Source: Anas platyrhynchos (taxonomy: Eukaryota; Chordata; Aves; Anseriformes; Anatidae). Taken from it: a DNA stretch of 64,000 nucleotides. Of this stretch, positions 39,092 to 51,209 are shown one piece after another; positions within the stretch are counted from its first letter, which is position 1, and every line of letters starts with the position of its first letter. The DNA lies in NCBI RefSeq assembly GCF_047663525.1, contig NC_092591.1, positions 26,817,001 through 26,881,000 on the forward strand, written 5' to 3'. Position numbers and translations under genes: made by a program. The notes under the pieces are model-generated. The model was not told where the DNA came from. It was given only the letters and a program-made list of their open reading frames with translations, and did not search any database.

Positions 39092-39923
39092 TTAAAAAAA
39101 AATCTTTTTATTGTCTCCCACAGACCTGCCCATCTTCAACTCTAATTGGGCTTTGGCCGCACAAATTTTCTCCCTACAAATATGAACAGCATCCCTGTAT
39201 TCCTTCCCCATTGCCTGACCCTGCTTCCAGCAGCCACACGCTTTCTTTTTCTGCCTAAGCTCCAGGAGAAGATCCCTGGTCAGCCAGGCTGGCCTTCTGC
39301 TCTGCCTGCTTGGCTTCCGATATTTTGGGATTGCCTGATCCTGTACTTTTAGGAGGCAGTGCTTAAAGACTGACCAGCACTGATGGATGTCAACACCTTC
39401 AAAAGCAGTTTCCCAGGGTACCTTGCTGACTAGTTCCCTGGGCAGCCTGAAGTCTGCTTTCCCCATTTCCAGGGCTGAAGTTTTGGTAGCAGTTTGCCTT
39501 CCGTCACCAAAAATTTTAAACTCAAGCGCTTTGTGGTCACTATGACCAAGATGGCTGCCAATTACCACGTTCCCCACAAGACCCTCTCTGTTCTCCAGCA
39601 ACAGATCTAGGAGGGCACCTTTCCTAGTTGGCTCCCTTAGCACCTGCACTGAGAGGTTATCATCAAGGTGCTTTAGGAACCTCCTGGACCATGCTGGCTG
39701 TGTGGTAATCCCAGTTGACATCTGGCAAGTTGAAGGCCCCCATAAGAACAAGGGCAGTTGATCTCAACATATCTCTTAGTTCCTCACAGGTGGTCACGCA
39801 GGTTCCTGTAGTCCAGCACTGCCTTGGAAATTTCTGCAAAATATTTGCACCTTCCTTTCTGTTTCTGAAATTGGAGAGACTCTGTTGGAGAGAGCAATTA
39901 GGTCCCTGAGCAGACTGTGACAT
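39092..39923 (-). pseudogene. CR1 endonuclease C-terminal part, active-site residue lost
   Basis: Two overlapping frames together cover the end of the apurinic-type endonuclease domain. The upstream frame (39923-39663) has ALVLMGAFNLPDVNW; functional elements have GDFN here, so the catalytic Asp reads Ala. The downstream frame (39751-39092) has the GSHLGHSDHKALEF motif with the SDH triad residues present. A frameshift separates them. Confidence 0.8.
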
Positions 39924-40474
39924 GCAGTGAGGATCCTTTTCTGAAGGAAATGGTGAGCCTCATTAACACAGCCTCCATGCCACTCCTAGATCACACGCAG
40001 CCCTGGATTCTGTTTGTAGCCAAACATAAAGCTTTTTCAAAAGATGAGCTCATCAGTTTAAAACCACATGCATGTGAACCAAAGCAGGCAGGGGAGCAGT
40101 GGCTGAAAGGGATGGAGGGCTCCACATGGGCAGCACATGCACATCGCTTGCAGTGGAACAACCCATGTGTTTTTCCAGCCATAAGCCTCAATTCTGCCAT
40201 CAGCATGTGTGGGGCTGAGCAGAATGTCCTTTTTTGTGAGTGTTTGCAGTTTTGTTAACCAGCAGGGAATACTGGAAAATGTCAGGCTCTTAGTGAGAGC
40301 TGTCAGACTGTAATCATCTCACAAGGGAAGGAGCAGCAGCCCCATGGGAGTTCAAAACCATGAAGTGCCACAGGAAAAATCCTAAGGATGAATAGGATGA
40401 TTTAGTAACTCTTCTGCAAAGAGACAGTGAATGATGAAGAAATTAGATTAGCTGGAGAGAACTGTGTGCATGGT

Positions 40475-40496
40475 AAAAAAAAAAAAAAAAAAAAAA
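40475..40496. repeat. Poly-A tract (22 nt)
   Basis: Uninterrupted run of 22 A about 0.6 kb beyond the 5' edge of the CR1 element. Confidence 0.95.
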
Positions 40497-42724
40497 GACC
40501 AGGCATTCCCATGAAGAATAGTATTTTCTTAACTGTATGGGGCTATTAGCCTTCATACTTCAGGGTATACAAGATTGCTGGTCAGATGAAGGAGAAACAC
40601 ACCTCTGCCTGCATTTGTACAGAACTGTCTGCAGAAGGAATTAATTCCCAGAACTGAAGCACCCTGTGAGGTACCTGATGTTAGTGCTGAAGAGATGTTG
40701 CTCCCTGGCTGACTTGAGTTGCTAGCTGATTTGCTAGCTTTGCTTTGTTCCATGTAGCAGGGTCATAGGTCATTTCTGGCCACAGGACTGTGTAAAGGTT
40801 CACTTCATCAAGTTGTCCTTTTCCTAGCTCAGCTTTAAGGCTCTTTCTGATTGCTTCTCACTACAGACAGCGCACTGCAGCTGCAAGGTGGGACTGTCTC
40901 ATCCCCTCACTAGGTTGTGTGGATACCCTATGGCTGTTACTTCCTACTCCATAGCATGTACTGCGTTCACATGTTCATGTGTTGGTCTAGGAATTGTCAT
41001 CCCACAACAGCTTTGAAGTATATATGCTTCACCTGTTGCCAACACAGACCTCTTGTTTTAAATATATTAAAAAACAAAACAAAGCAAAACACCATGTGTG
41101 AGATGTCTCTTCCACATCTCTGAATCTGTTTGGTTCAAGTCCTTCATGTCTTGCCGTTTCCTGCACAAACTGACAAGCAAGGTGCCACAGGAAGGGGTAA
41201 TCCGTATTCTGAGCTTTTATTACACCTGCAAACCCCTTTACTACTGCTAATTTAAACTAAAGACTGCTTATCAAAGGATATACCTTTATATCATATACCT
41301 TTTTTGGGGGCTGCCATGTGCTGTTTGTTTTCTCAATAGGCTTCCTGGTCATTCCAGTGAGCTGAAGAGGTCGTAATACAGATGAGACTAATAATAAACT
41401 TGCAGTAAAAGCAGCTGCACTCTAGAGCTTTAAACCTAAAAGAAAAGCAGGCAGGGACAGTTTTAACCACAAAGTTCTCTTTAATTGAAACCTGGGCTGG
41501 AACTGACCTGCCTGCCTTGTGATACTGTGTGGGTTGGGTGGGGATTCAGTCTGCATTGTTAACCTACCCCTGTAATATTTACATAGACAATTTTAGCCTC
41601 TGACAACATGAAAATTATTTCTGTGTAACCTTTGGCCTAGGCCACCCACAGGCCCTGGGAGAGAGGAGGTCGTAGGAGCACGGGCATCATTGGTTCCTTG
41701 AGGTTATCACACTCCGGAGAGGTAAAACAGTCCCTGTGCAGGAGACAGTACTAGCTCCGGGGAAGAGGGATTTCAAATCATCTCACTTTTTTTTTTTTCT
41801 CTCATTTTTTTTTTTCCCCCTTTGCAGTGTTGCTGAAGGCTTCTTTCCAGTACAGATTCCCCTCATTGTGTGTTTTTCTCTTGTCTAAGGAGGCTTCAAA
41901 GTCTCTTCAAGAGACTTTTGCCTTAGAGTGGTGCCTCTTACAGCCAGCTTTGCACAGCGCTGGCAGAGCTGGGGAAGGAGTGTGGGACAGGCAGAGCAGA
42001 CTGTGCAGCGAACTGAGGCTGAGGTGGTTAGGCAGGTCCCTGGGAGTCCATTACTCTGAGACTATACAGATGTGCTACAGCACCACCTATTCTTGAGCCA
42101 GCTGAACCTAAGGAAAAATGGGCGTCTTGAGAGGAAGTCCATGCTAGTGAGCACTCTGGGCTGATACTGGAGCCCGATAACCACTTCGTCCCTGTGCGGC
42201 CAGTGATTCAAAGCTTGTGGGGCCTTAACAGCGGCCTGCCCTCAGTGTCGCTCTCTGAGTAAGCTGCCTGTGCGAGCAGCTGAAGTGGAAGGTTGGTTTG
42301 GTGTCAGGACAGGGTTTCTCCTATTGGCTCAGAAGAGAAAGGGCTAGGAGAACTGAAAATGGGCCAAGGGGGCTGTTGCTGGCTTTTGTGACAGGTGGCA
42401 GCTCAGCAGGCAGAGAAAAGCTCTTCTCACTCTGAGTCTTGCAGTTGCATTCACCAGAGTCAAGGAATGGTCGAAAGTGGGCCTGCTCTGCAGGTTGCAG
42501 TAAAAACAGAGAGCAGGAGGTAAAGGAGATGGGTCCCTCACATTTCTTACTGAGGTCTGTGTCCACTGTACTTTGCCCTCAAAGGAAGAGCCCTCTTTGC
42601 AGTCAAGCTGGCTGGAGCTGCGTGGCAAGATGACAAAGCCTGGCAGAACGTTGTGGTGAGGGGGTGTGCATCTATAGGGGCACAATACACCAGTGCCATT
42701 GCCCAAGAGGAGGGATATTCCTTC

Positions 42725-42820
42725 ATCTTCTTCTTAGAGCATTTATACAGCCACGTAGCTCATCTCATCTGCATCTTCTTCTTAGAGCATTTATACAGCC
42801 ACGTAGCTCATCTCATCTGC
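42725..42820. repeat. Perfect 48-bp tandem duplication
   Basis: Two identical 48-bp units, 42725-42772 and 42773-42820, each starting ATCTTCTTCTTAGAGC and ending CTCATCTGC. The unit length is a multiple of three, so an overlapping chance frame shows a repeated 16-residue block. There is no evidence that it is coding. Confidence 0.93.
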
Positions 42821-44530
42821 GGGTATAAGCAGAGAGCATGGGCTGATCAAGAGCACCAGGTACTCCTCTTGCCTGTAAGACTGCTTGGAGGCAATGAGCC
42901 TAGGCAGCTGGAAAAGCAGAGCAGTGGGAGCAGGGCTGCACCTTATGCATCCCAGCTGCAGTGCAGGGTGATCAAGTGCTCTGGTGAAACTTGCTTCCTG
43001 ATGGATCACTTGTCAGGATGTGGTGCATGGCATTGCAGCAAATTTAGGTGTGCCTGAAAATGCCACCAGTCAGCTGTGTCTCATGATGTGGTCACAGAGG
43101 GAATGCAGGCAACTTGAAGCCAGAGGAGCTCACCCCATTGGGTTGGTCAGATTGGAGCCAGGACCAGAGAGTCACTTGGCCTCTGCAGCCTTCTAACAGA
43201 CAGTGGCACTGCTGGCTTCCTGTAGGGCAGGTGTCTGGAAATGTATGACAAGTGCCAGCCTTGCTGCCTGTGCTCCAGGACACCTTACCATGGGATCCAT
43301 TTTCCATCCTCCTGTGGCTGCCTCCCAAAGTTCAAAGGTACTTTTATTAAGATCTTGGGATAGAAAACAAGAGATGCTTCCTTAGTATTACACTGTCCAG
43401 GATAACGGAGACACAGGAACAACTATGGATGTACCACAAAGTATTTAGCCTTCAAGTGCATAAGAATGAGAGAAGTTTACCAAAACCTCTTCTATTCAAT
43501 GTGACTTTTGTTAGTTGATCTTTGATTGCATTTAAATATTTTAGCCATGCTCCCTGCATTGGGCTGGAGGCTTACATATACTGAGATGCTGCTGCCCATG
43601 GGTTGAAAAGCTTGTTACTGGTACAGAGCAGACAGATTTGAAGTAGAAAGAGAATGCACAGAGAGAAATAGCAACTAACTTAAAGATATAGAGCATGATA
43701 GTGGTGAAATCCAGAGAAGTGGCAGGGCCTCTGGTTTCCGGATTATTTCTCCCCCCATCCTCCCCTCACAATATGGCTTCTGCTGTTTTTGTACAAGAAG
43801 AACAATCTGCAGCAAGGAGGGGAGAGAACAGAAGCTGCCGTGCTCTAGAGGCAGCATTAGTCCTGCTTCGAAGCTTTCCACAAGGCATCAGCTCACCATC
43901 AAAGATGTCAGCTCCAAATAAAACTGTTCCAGGACATTTCCTCAGTGTGCTGCTCCGCAGCAGGCTGCGTTGGCTGTGACACTGAACAGACCACTCAGAG
44001 TGGTTTGGAAGAGCAACAAGCCGGCTGCCAGGAAACACGCCTTCGTTTTGTGGCAGGCCAGGAGAAAATGTGCACAGGGCTGCAGTTGTTTTGCATATAA
44101 GAAACACTGGCTATTTTGAATCATGGGAGAGGGAATGAGGCACCAAGGCACAGTGTGCCTTGAATGGACAGAGCAGAGATGGTATTCTGAGCAGAAGGGC
44201 TCAGAACATGCACATTTTCATAAAAATTGATTTTTATCTTGGTCTGGGGTGTGAGTAGCCGGAGCAAGAAAAAGGACCTTTCGTTTTCTGATATCTACTC
44301 TTCTTCTCATGCTGGATGATAAGAGCTTTGTGTTGATCTTGTGGCTTCATGCCACAACAGCAGTGTCACCTGTAAATCCAGTTTTAGGTGTCACTTTGTC
44401 AGGCATTTGTTCCCCAGGGGTTACTGCATCCTCTGTTGTGCTCTGTGCAAAATCAACAGCATGGCTTGTTGGGGGTAGGAGGGTGTTGCTTGTTTTTTAC
44501 TGTTTCAACCAAAAAATCTTTAAAATTAAT

Positions 44531-44557
44531 GGTTCATTTGGTTCATTTGGTTCATTT
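44531..44557. repeat. Three copies of a 9-bp repeat GGTTCATTT
   Basis: Exact trimeric 9-bp minisatellite, units at 44531, 44540 and 44549. Confidence 0.95.
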
Positions 44558-46140
44558 CATGGCTGTGCATTACAGATGAGCTGTCCCCAGGGGGATCATT
44601 AGCACTAAGAGAGGAGCATGGCAGACAAAATGAACAGCCTGAATCAGAGCACTGACCTCTCACATCAAATTGCATCCTGGAAGTGGGGTCCAAGGAGAGG
44701 CACTTGGTGTTCCCTTGCTCCATTCCTGTTTTATCTATCACACTGAAGTCATTGCTCAGAAGTGCTTTGGCCCTCTGAGCTCTCTGTGTGGAAGGCTAAA
44801 TATTGCTCTACCCTATTACTGCCTTTTCCTGTTCCTGGTTTGGGATGACCCAACAACCACCTTGATAATTTCCCTACAGAGGTTTGCAATAACTCACTCC
44901 TCTCAGTCTCAGTCACTGTATGACCAGGTGAAACCTACTCGAGCAGACAGATACTCTTTGTGGAGCTGAAGAAAGGAGCCTCACCTTGTCAGCTCTGCAA
45001 ACCCGGGGGTGAGCTGTACCTCCTTATCCTAGGAATAGGCTGTTCTTTCCCACCATCTTTCTCTTGCCTGACGTTGTATGCAACCTTTCCCTTAAACTGC
45101 TTTCCTTTGTCCTGAAGAACTGGCTCTACAGAAAGTCTTTTCTAGCACTGAAGTGTCATGAACTCCATCACCATTACTGCTATTGAGAAATTAATGCCTG
45201 AGAAACTCATCTCTGGATTTGTTCCTGGATTTTAAGTAGCGTATCCTGAGTAGGTTAGTTCAGTAGGCACTGATGTGTTTCAGCTATTTTGAGATGTGTT
45301 TTCACTGGAAAACTAACAAGTGCATGGATGAGCCAACTTTAAAAGTTCTCTCCTCTTGCTGAAGAACAGGATTGCTCAAGATGAGATTACAGAAAATTTA
45401 TTTTAACATTTAAATGATGGCAGCAGTTGTATTTTTCCTTGCCTATTCACTGCCCTAAAACTGAAAAACATCTGAACCAAACTTTCCAAAAATATTAGGC
45501 AGAAACCAGAAGGGCAGAATTCCAGCTGAAAAAGTTAAAGTTTAATGAAGTTGCCTACAACTGAAAAAAGCCACTTGAGAACAGAAATGATTAGGTGGCC
45601 TTAAAAAGAGTTGTTCATACGTGCTCCTCTTCTAATACATCCTAACAGCCAGAAAGTTACAGATGGCTAAGGAGCATTTTATAGGTACTTCAGGTACCTA
45701 AAAAGTTTCCAGGAGTCTGTCATGTAGACAGGTCTTAACAGTATATGGCAGCATTGCACAACAGCTCTTGAGAAGCGGAGAAAACTGGTTCCTGGTGAAA
45801 ACTGAAGTTCCCTTCAAGCATGGAAAGGGAACTGTAATTACTCCAGCTGGATTGGGACATGGCCAGCAGGCTTCTAAAATTTTGCTTGCTGCAAACTGCA
45901 TCGAAAACGGTCAGTTCTGTCACTTTTTATCTGACACAGAAACGGAGCTTCCGAGAGCAAAGTTTTGCCTGGCACTGGGACTGGATGAAGATACAGAGTT
46001 CGGGCTGGGAAGGGAATCATCTAGTGAAATGCAAATGCCACCTCTGGCAGCACCAGGTATTTTATTGGCAGCTGTTTATTCAAGTGTTGACTCAGCCTAG
46101 TTTTTGAGATCTGACAAGATCAAGAGCCCTAAAGGGCTAT

Positions 46141-46215
46141 GGCCGTGGGCATTAATAAAGTAATCGTGTTAAGAGATAATTAAGTTGCATTTATTAAATT
46201 CCTAATTAAGAAGCA
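46141..46215. promoter_or_regulatory. AT-rich block with paired TAATTA sites, possible conserved element
   Basis: Contains TAATTA at 46177-46182 and 46203-46208 among ATTAATAA and TTATTAAA strings, a density of homeodomain-type cores that stands out locally. Conservation cannot be judged from one sequence, so this is a weak regulatory candidate. Confidence 0.2.
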
Positions 46216-47202
46216 AACTGTAAGTTTGTTAGGTAAGGAATGCTCAGTTGGAATTATTCACTTTCCACACCCTTGCAAAAGGTTAAAATGGGGAAAAAAT
46301 GAAAAAATCCCCCACCTTCTGAAAAATAAATTATATTTTAGGTGTGGTGCCAGTGGAGGAAGCAAGACTCGAGCCTCTGCCCTCCCGAGATGTGCCGATT
46401 AGCACATGGAAGGGTGGGGGCTTCATTTGCAGAGTTTTACCCTCATCCTCCTGGGGAGGATTGCACAATGTGAGCGGGTGGTACTGCAGAAGTAGCTCTG
46501 TATGGGTGCTGCTCCTTGTGAACAAGAGTGAAAAGAAAGATCTTTTGCTTTCTTAGGCAGTTTGGGTTAAACTCAGCTCCCCTGTGAACCCGTAGCCTCC
46601 TCAAGTCTTAACAACAACCATAACCAGATCTCAACTGCAGGATGTATGCTCTGGCCAGACAGAAAGGGCGTGGAGGAATGAGATGTTTGGCTACCTGTGT
46701 TTTACAGATGGGGGAAAAACAGGACCTAAGAGTCTAAGCTAAGTCTAGCTTGAGATCTTCTTGGCAGAATCCCAAACAGATCAATCTTTCTCCGTTTAAA
46801 GTGAGTGAAAAAAGTGCTGAATTGTTACTTCCATGACAGGAAGATGGGAATCCAGAGGAAAAAAATCTGCTGGCATTATTTTGGGTATTTTGTTTGTTTG
46901 TTTGCTTGGCTCTGCAGAGGTGGAGGATGGGAAGAGGGCTCCTCCAGTGCACGGCAACCTTTCGCAGAGCTGGCGAGGGCGCGGTGATGCTGGCGGCTTT
47001 GGCCGCACCTAGGGGAGTGGATGGCATGCAGCATTTGGCCTGAGGCTCTGGGGCAGGCTTCTAGGTGGAGCCTAATAACCTTCCCCTGCTGTTCCTCCGA
47101 GCTACCGACAGCAGTCCTGGAAGCTGTGCTTTGGTTGATAATTTGTCTCCCGAACCGTGCTCCTTGCCTGAAAACTCTTGTGGAGCCTATCATTAATATA
47201 AA

Positions 47203-47230
47203 TTTTGTTTGTTTGTTTGTTTGTTTGTTT
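47203..47230. repeat. (TTTG)n microsatellite
   Basis: About seven TTTG units. About 30 bp downstream (47259-47310) a TATTCATGTCT-containing unit is repeated three times. Confidence 0.85.
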
Positions 47231-48600
47231 TCCTACAGGATTTCCTTTCCCTCTCTGCATTGTATTCATGTCTTGCAAGACATTGTATTCATGTCTTGTA
47301 TTCATGTCTGTAGACAGCTTGTGTATTTGGACTGATCACAGACATCTCTGATACTCATTTTCTGTTACTGGTTTGGTTTAAGCTCCTCTGTTCTCTAGAA
47401 GGGAGATTCCTCCCCAGTCTGCCTCATGCCCACACACATCCCAACGGCCTTGCTTTTCACACATCCCCCTGGTGAAATGCTGCCTGCAGACAGAGATCTA
47501 GCAGGAGTCTGCAGAAGCCATCCCACTGGCTGACTGCATGTCCCTTGATCCCTGGCCTTTCATCACAGCCAAGGGCACTCTGAAGCATTTCTTCTGTGAG
47601 CACCGCAGTAAAGATGACAGAAAGACTGAGTTTGTGGAAAGGTTTAAAGTCTGGGGCACCGGCTGATCTCCAGGTTCAGCTGCTGCTAAACTGTGTCTCC
47701 ACTGGGCAGTGCATCCCAGTCCAAGCTGTTCCAGCACCTGGCCTGGGTGCGAGCAGTTGTTTCTTTCGGTGGTCCTGAGAAGCATGGGGAGTCAGGAATA
47801 CAAGAATTCCAGATCCCATGAGGATTATTTTCCTTTCATGCACACACCATGGCAGGAGATAACATTCAGGACTAGCACGAATCAAAATCATGACTGAAGA
47901 AGAAATGTGGTAGGCACGTATGTACGCAATGACAAGTGGTTTGTGAAGACTTTGTACTCTTATTTTGCCTCCTCAATCTTTTCTGGTGCCTCTGTCTTTG
48001 GCTCCCATTCTGCTATAGGTTCCTCAGCCTGTAACAGAACCTATATGGCATTAGTGACATCTTCAGCCAGAGCCAAGTCTGTTCCTTGCTGTCTTGCGTC
48101 AAAAAAAGAAAAAAAGAAAAAAAAAAAAAAAGTCAAGTTTCAGGCATTGAAACTTGCATGATTTTTTTTTTGCATGATTTTGGGAGGCCTTTTGCTTCTA
48201 AAGCCTTGCACTCACAGGCTGGGTGTTTATGCTGCTTCCTCACTTGTATCCTCCAGCCACAGAACAGGTAAGCACCAGAGGATGTTAGTCGAGCTCTGGA
48301 TTCATGCACAGAGCCTCTTTTAAGGAAAGAGGGTGTGCTCTGAGGACCTGGGTGAGGGACAGAACATGCAATTAAGGGGCTGAGACTGTGTGACACAGTT
48401 CCTGAAAGGCTCTTGCTGGGGTAGGGGGGCAGCAGCAGCCACATGGCACCAGGTGTCACCCATGGAAAGTGAGACCTTGCAGGTAACAAGCAGAGTTGGA
48501 TTGTGCCTTAAAGCCATTCGCTTCAAATCACTTCAGGTGTTAATGTCATTACAAGCTGGATGAATGTTGACAAGGAGGACACCTCCTTTTGACTTCTCCC

Positions 48601-48621
48601 TTTTTTTTTTTTTTTTTTTTT
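48601..48621. repeat. Poly-T tract (21 nt)
   Basis: Uninterrupted run of 21 T after CTTCTCCC. Confidence 0.95.
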
Positions 48622-49061
48622 CTGTGCAAGTAGCAGGACCAGCATTCAAGCAGTGTTTTCTTGAATACAGTGTCTGGCTCCCATTAGTACCCCTACTGCT
48701 TATTTTCATTTCAATCAGCCAGGAAAGCAATTAGCACAGAGGTGAGATCTCTGATAAGATCAATCCCTTTTCTGGCAGCTGTTCAGAGTCTGAAATCATT
48801 GTGAGGATATGAAGTGCCCACAAAATGATCCATAAGTCTTGCCTCTCCTGTTGAACTAGGTCCATAGTTTGGTAGGAAGGGGTGATCTTGTGTAGTGGGC
48901 AGGGTTGTCTTTGCCACACCATGAACACTAGCCAAAGCTGAAGCCTCCCTTCATATGCACGTATATTTTACTAACCTGAATTTGTACTGGCAGAGGTTGA
49001 GGGGTGCTTGTCACATATGTGGTTGTACATTCACAAACACTTACTCACTTCTACATACTAA

Positions 49062-49076
49062 TATATATATATATGT
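49062..49076. repeat. (AT)n microsatellite
   Basis: Short alternating AT tract of about seven units. Confidence 0.8.
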
Positions 49077-51169
49077 ATTTAATTTCTTTCTATTAGGGTT
49101 GCTTTCTCCGTGGGAACTCTGATTTACAGCGATACTCTTTCTGGTTATTCAAATTCCTTTTCTCTACCCTCCTCCTGTTGCCTCTTTCATAGCTTAAGCC
49201 AAAATATTTGTCTACCACAAGCGATCAATGCCAGATTTGTTGTATGGGCAGGACTAACACAGTAAAGGATAACAAAACAGAGAAAATTGATGCTTTACTA
49301 AAAATAGTCCTGCTGCAGAAGGTAGAAACTAGTTCCTCATGTCAAAGCTAAAGGATAATTAATTGAGCAATTGGGATGAATTTGGAAAATGGTTCTTGGT
49401 GAACCACATCCTTCCCGTGCTCAATGAGCAGGCAGTGTGTGTGCTCTGAGGGGGCAGAATGATACAATTAAGTGAGTGTAGCAGTGGTGAGAGGGGCTGT
49501 GTTTACAGCTGTCGGTGACTAAAGCTGCCTATCATTTTGTTTTTATTGCAAGAGGTTAGAGCATTATTGCCAGAGGCACGTGGGCAGTTCTTGAGATATT
49601 CCTGTCTGAATGCGTGGAGCCCAGTCTCATGTGGAGACTTGGCAGAGGGAAGGGGACATGACCAGGTTTCTGGGCCTGGCATGCCTTGAGTCTGCCCCAA
49701 ACAAAATTCCTTGCCTGCTCTCTACTGTACTTCACCTGTCGTGCCCACAGACTGTCACTTGCCAAGGGCTCAGGCAGTGCCAAACTCTCATTTTAGCAGG
49801 GGGACATCCATGCTTTAGGATAGCAAACGCTACTGGTCCGTTGGAGGTTATTTAGACTTAATTCTGTATTCTGCACGCTGGACCAAGGCCTGCAGCTTAA
49901 TGCAGCTATACTACTGGATCTACTGAACATCGCTTTGTCATTTCATCTGTTGTCCTCTAACCCACGGTCTCTGCGCCATCTGACTCAAATCTCCCAAACG
50001 GAGGATGTTTTCACCATTTTGCTACAACAGATTAGAGCAGCTGATTCCTGAGGCAGCACCTGCTGTTTAATTACAGCTAATAGATTGTTAGCTATAAGCA
50101 CCACAGTTACCAGCCTAGGAAAGAAAACTGTGCCAGAAACAAGCTGTTTGTGATGCTGGGGAACTGGAGGCTGCTGGGGGATATGAGGCATGCCTGGGTG
50201 AGTCTGTTGTGCTTTTCTTTGAAGAAGAAAATATCAGAGTAAGTGGGAAATGACCTAAAATGACCTGGAACAGAACAGGTGCCACACTACTTTTGTTGAC
50301 AGTCTGCACCATTAATAAGGTCACAGATATAATGAGATGCCTGTGTGAAAGGCCCAGCCACAAGCACTGTGCCCCCTGCAATTAGTCAGAAGGTCAGCAA
50401 CATCAAGCTGAAGGGGCAGAAGAAGGAAGAGCCACAAGAAGCACTGAGATGAGTGTTAGGTCTTGACTGCCTAACATAAACCTGTATGAAATGTTTTCTA
50501 GAAAATAACCTAGCTTTGATTCAAGAATGGCCAGGGGAGGAGAATCTGCAACTTTTTAAGCTAGATTACAAGGTTAGTAAAAGTCTGCATTAAGAAGGTG
50601 TGCTATGTTCCTAGTCAGGATTTCGGTATGAGGCCACTTGAGCTTATTGTGTCTGTGGCAGTGGTAAGAGAAGGCCCTCTTGTGAAACACAGGTGCATCT
50701 AGACTGTTGTCAAGTCATCTCTTAATCTTATATTCAGCAGGCTAAAGGAAAGATATGGCCCATTGAAACCAGTGGGTGAACCACTCATCACCTGAATCAG
50801 TTATTTCCTAGTTATCAGTGATGATGAATTAGGCAGAGGTCTTTCTGCCTCAATAGTAAAGCACCTATAAATCTAATGAAAGACATGAGTAGGTAGAAGA
50901 GAGAAACACAGACTGGTGCCCTTACTGAGGATGAGACCAGCAAAGCTCAGCTGTGACAGTGTCCCAGCATCTGTTTTGTCAAACACCATGATGTGGGCTG
51001 GCCAGCTGGTGCTATGCATAGCTGTGACTGGCTGCAAGGCATTATTTCCTGTCTGGTGGGCAGGAAACAGGGAAGCTGCAAGGTTTTGAATTGTGGAGGT
51101 GTGACAGTGAACGTGGGATGTAAAGAAAAGAAACACTCTTTCCCTGGAAAGAGGGTTGCTTCCATTCTG

Positions 51170-51170
<1 letters not shown>

Positions 51171-51206
<36 letters not shown>
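51171..51206. repeat. Poly-T tract (36 nt), longest homopolymer in the window
   Basis: Uninterrupted run of 36 T between CATTCTGC and GCTACTGAG. No retroposed body is visible next to it. Confidence 0.95.

Positions 51207-51209
<3 letters not shown>

Larger units (their letters stand above)
37519..39905 (-). mobile_element. CR1 LINE fragment, 5' truncated and frameshifted
   Basis: Non-LTR retrotransposon of the CR1 family on the minus strand. The 3' end at 37519 carries ATTCTATGATTCT (complement of 37519-37531), the typical CR1 terminal repeat. Reading 5' to 3', it has the end of the endonuclease domain (39923-39092), the linker with FNAFFTSVFN (39087-38731), and the reverse transcriptase (38881-37619) with SMGPDGIHPRVLRE, NYRPVSLTS, FLDFSKAFDTV and the catalytic FADDTKL. 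The reading frame is broken several times, so it cannot encode a full protein. The 5' edge, inside the endonuclease region, is approximate and could extend further. CR1 inserts without clear target duplications and is usually 5' truncated. Confidence 0.93.

Noticed and set aside
37623..39160. Plus-strand open frames between 37.6 and 39.2 kb
   Set aside because: They are antisense to the CR1 reverse transcriptase.
41785..42096. Exon after the long pyrimidine tract and TTTGCAG at 41827
   Set aside because: No convincing donor or coding similarity downstream.
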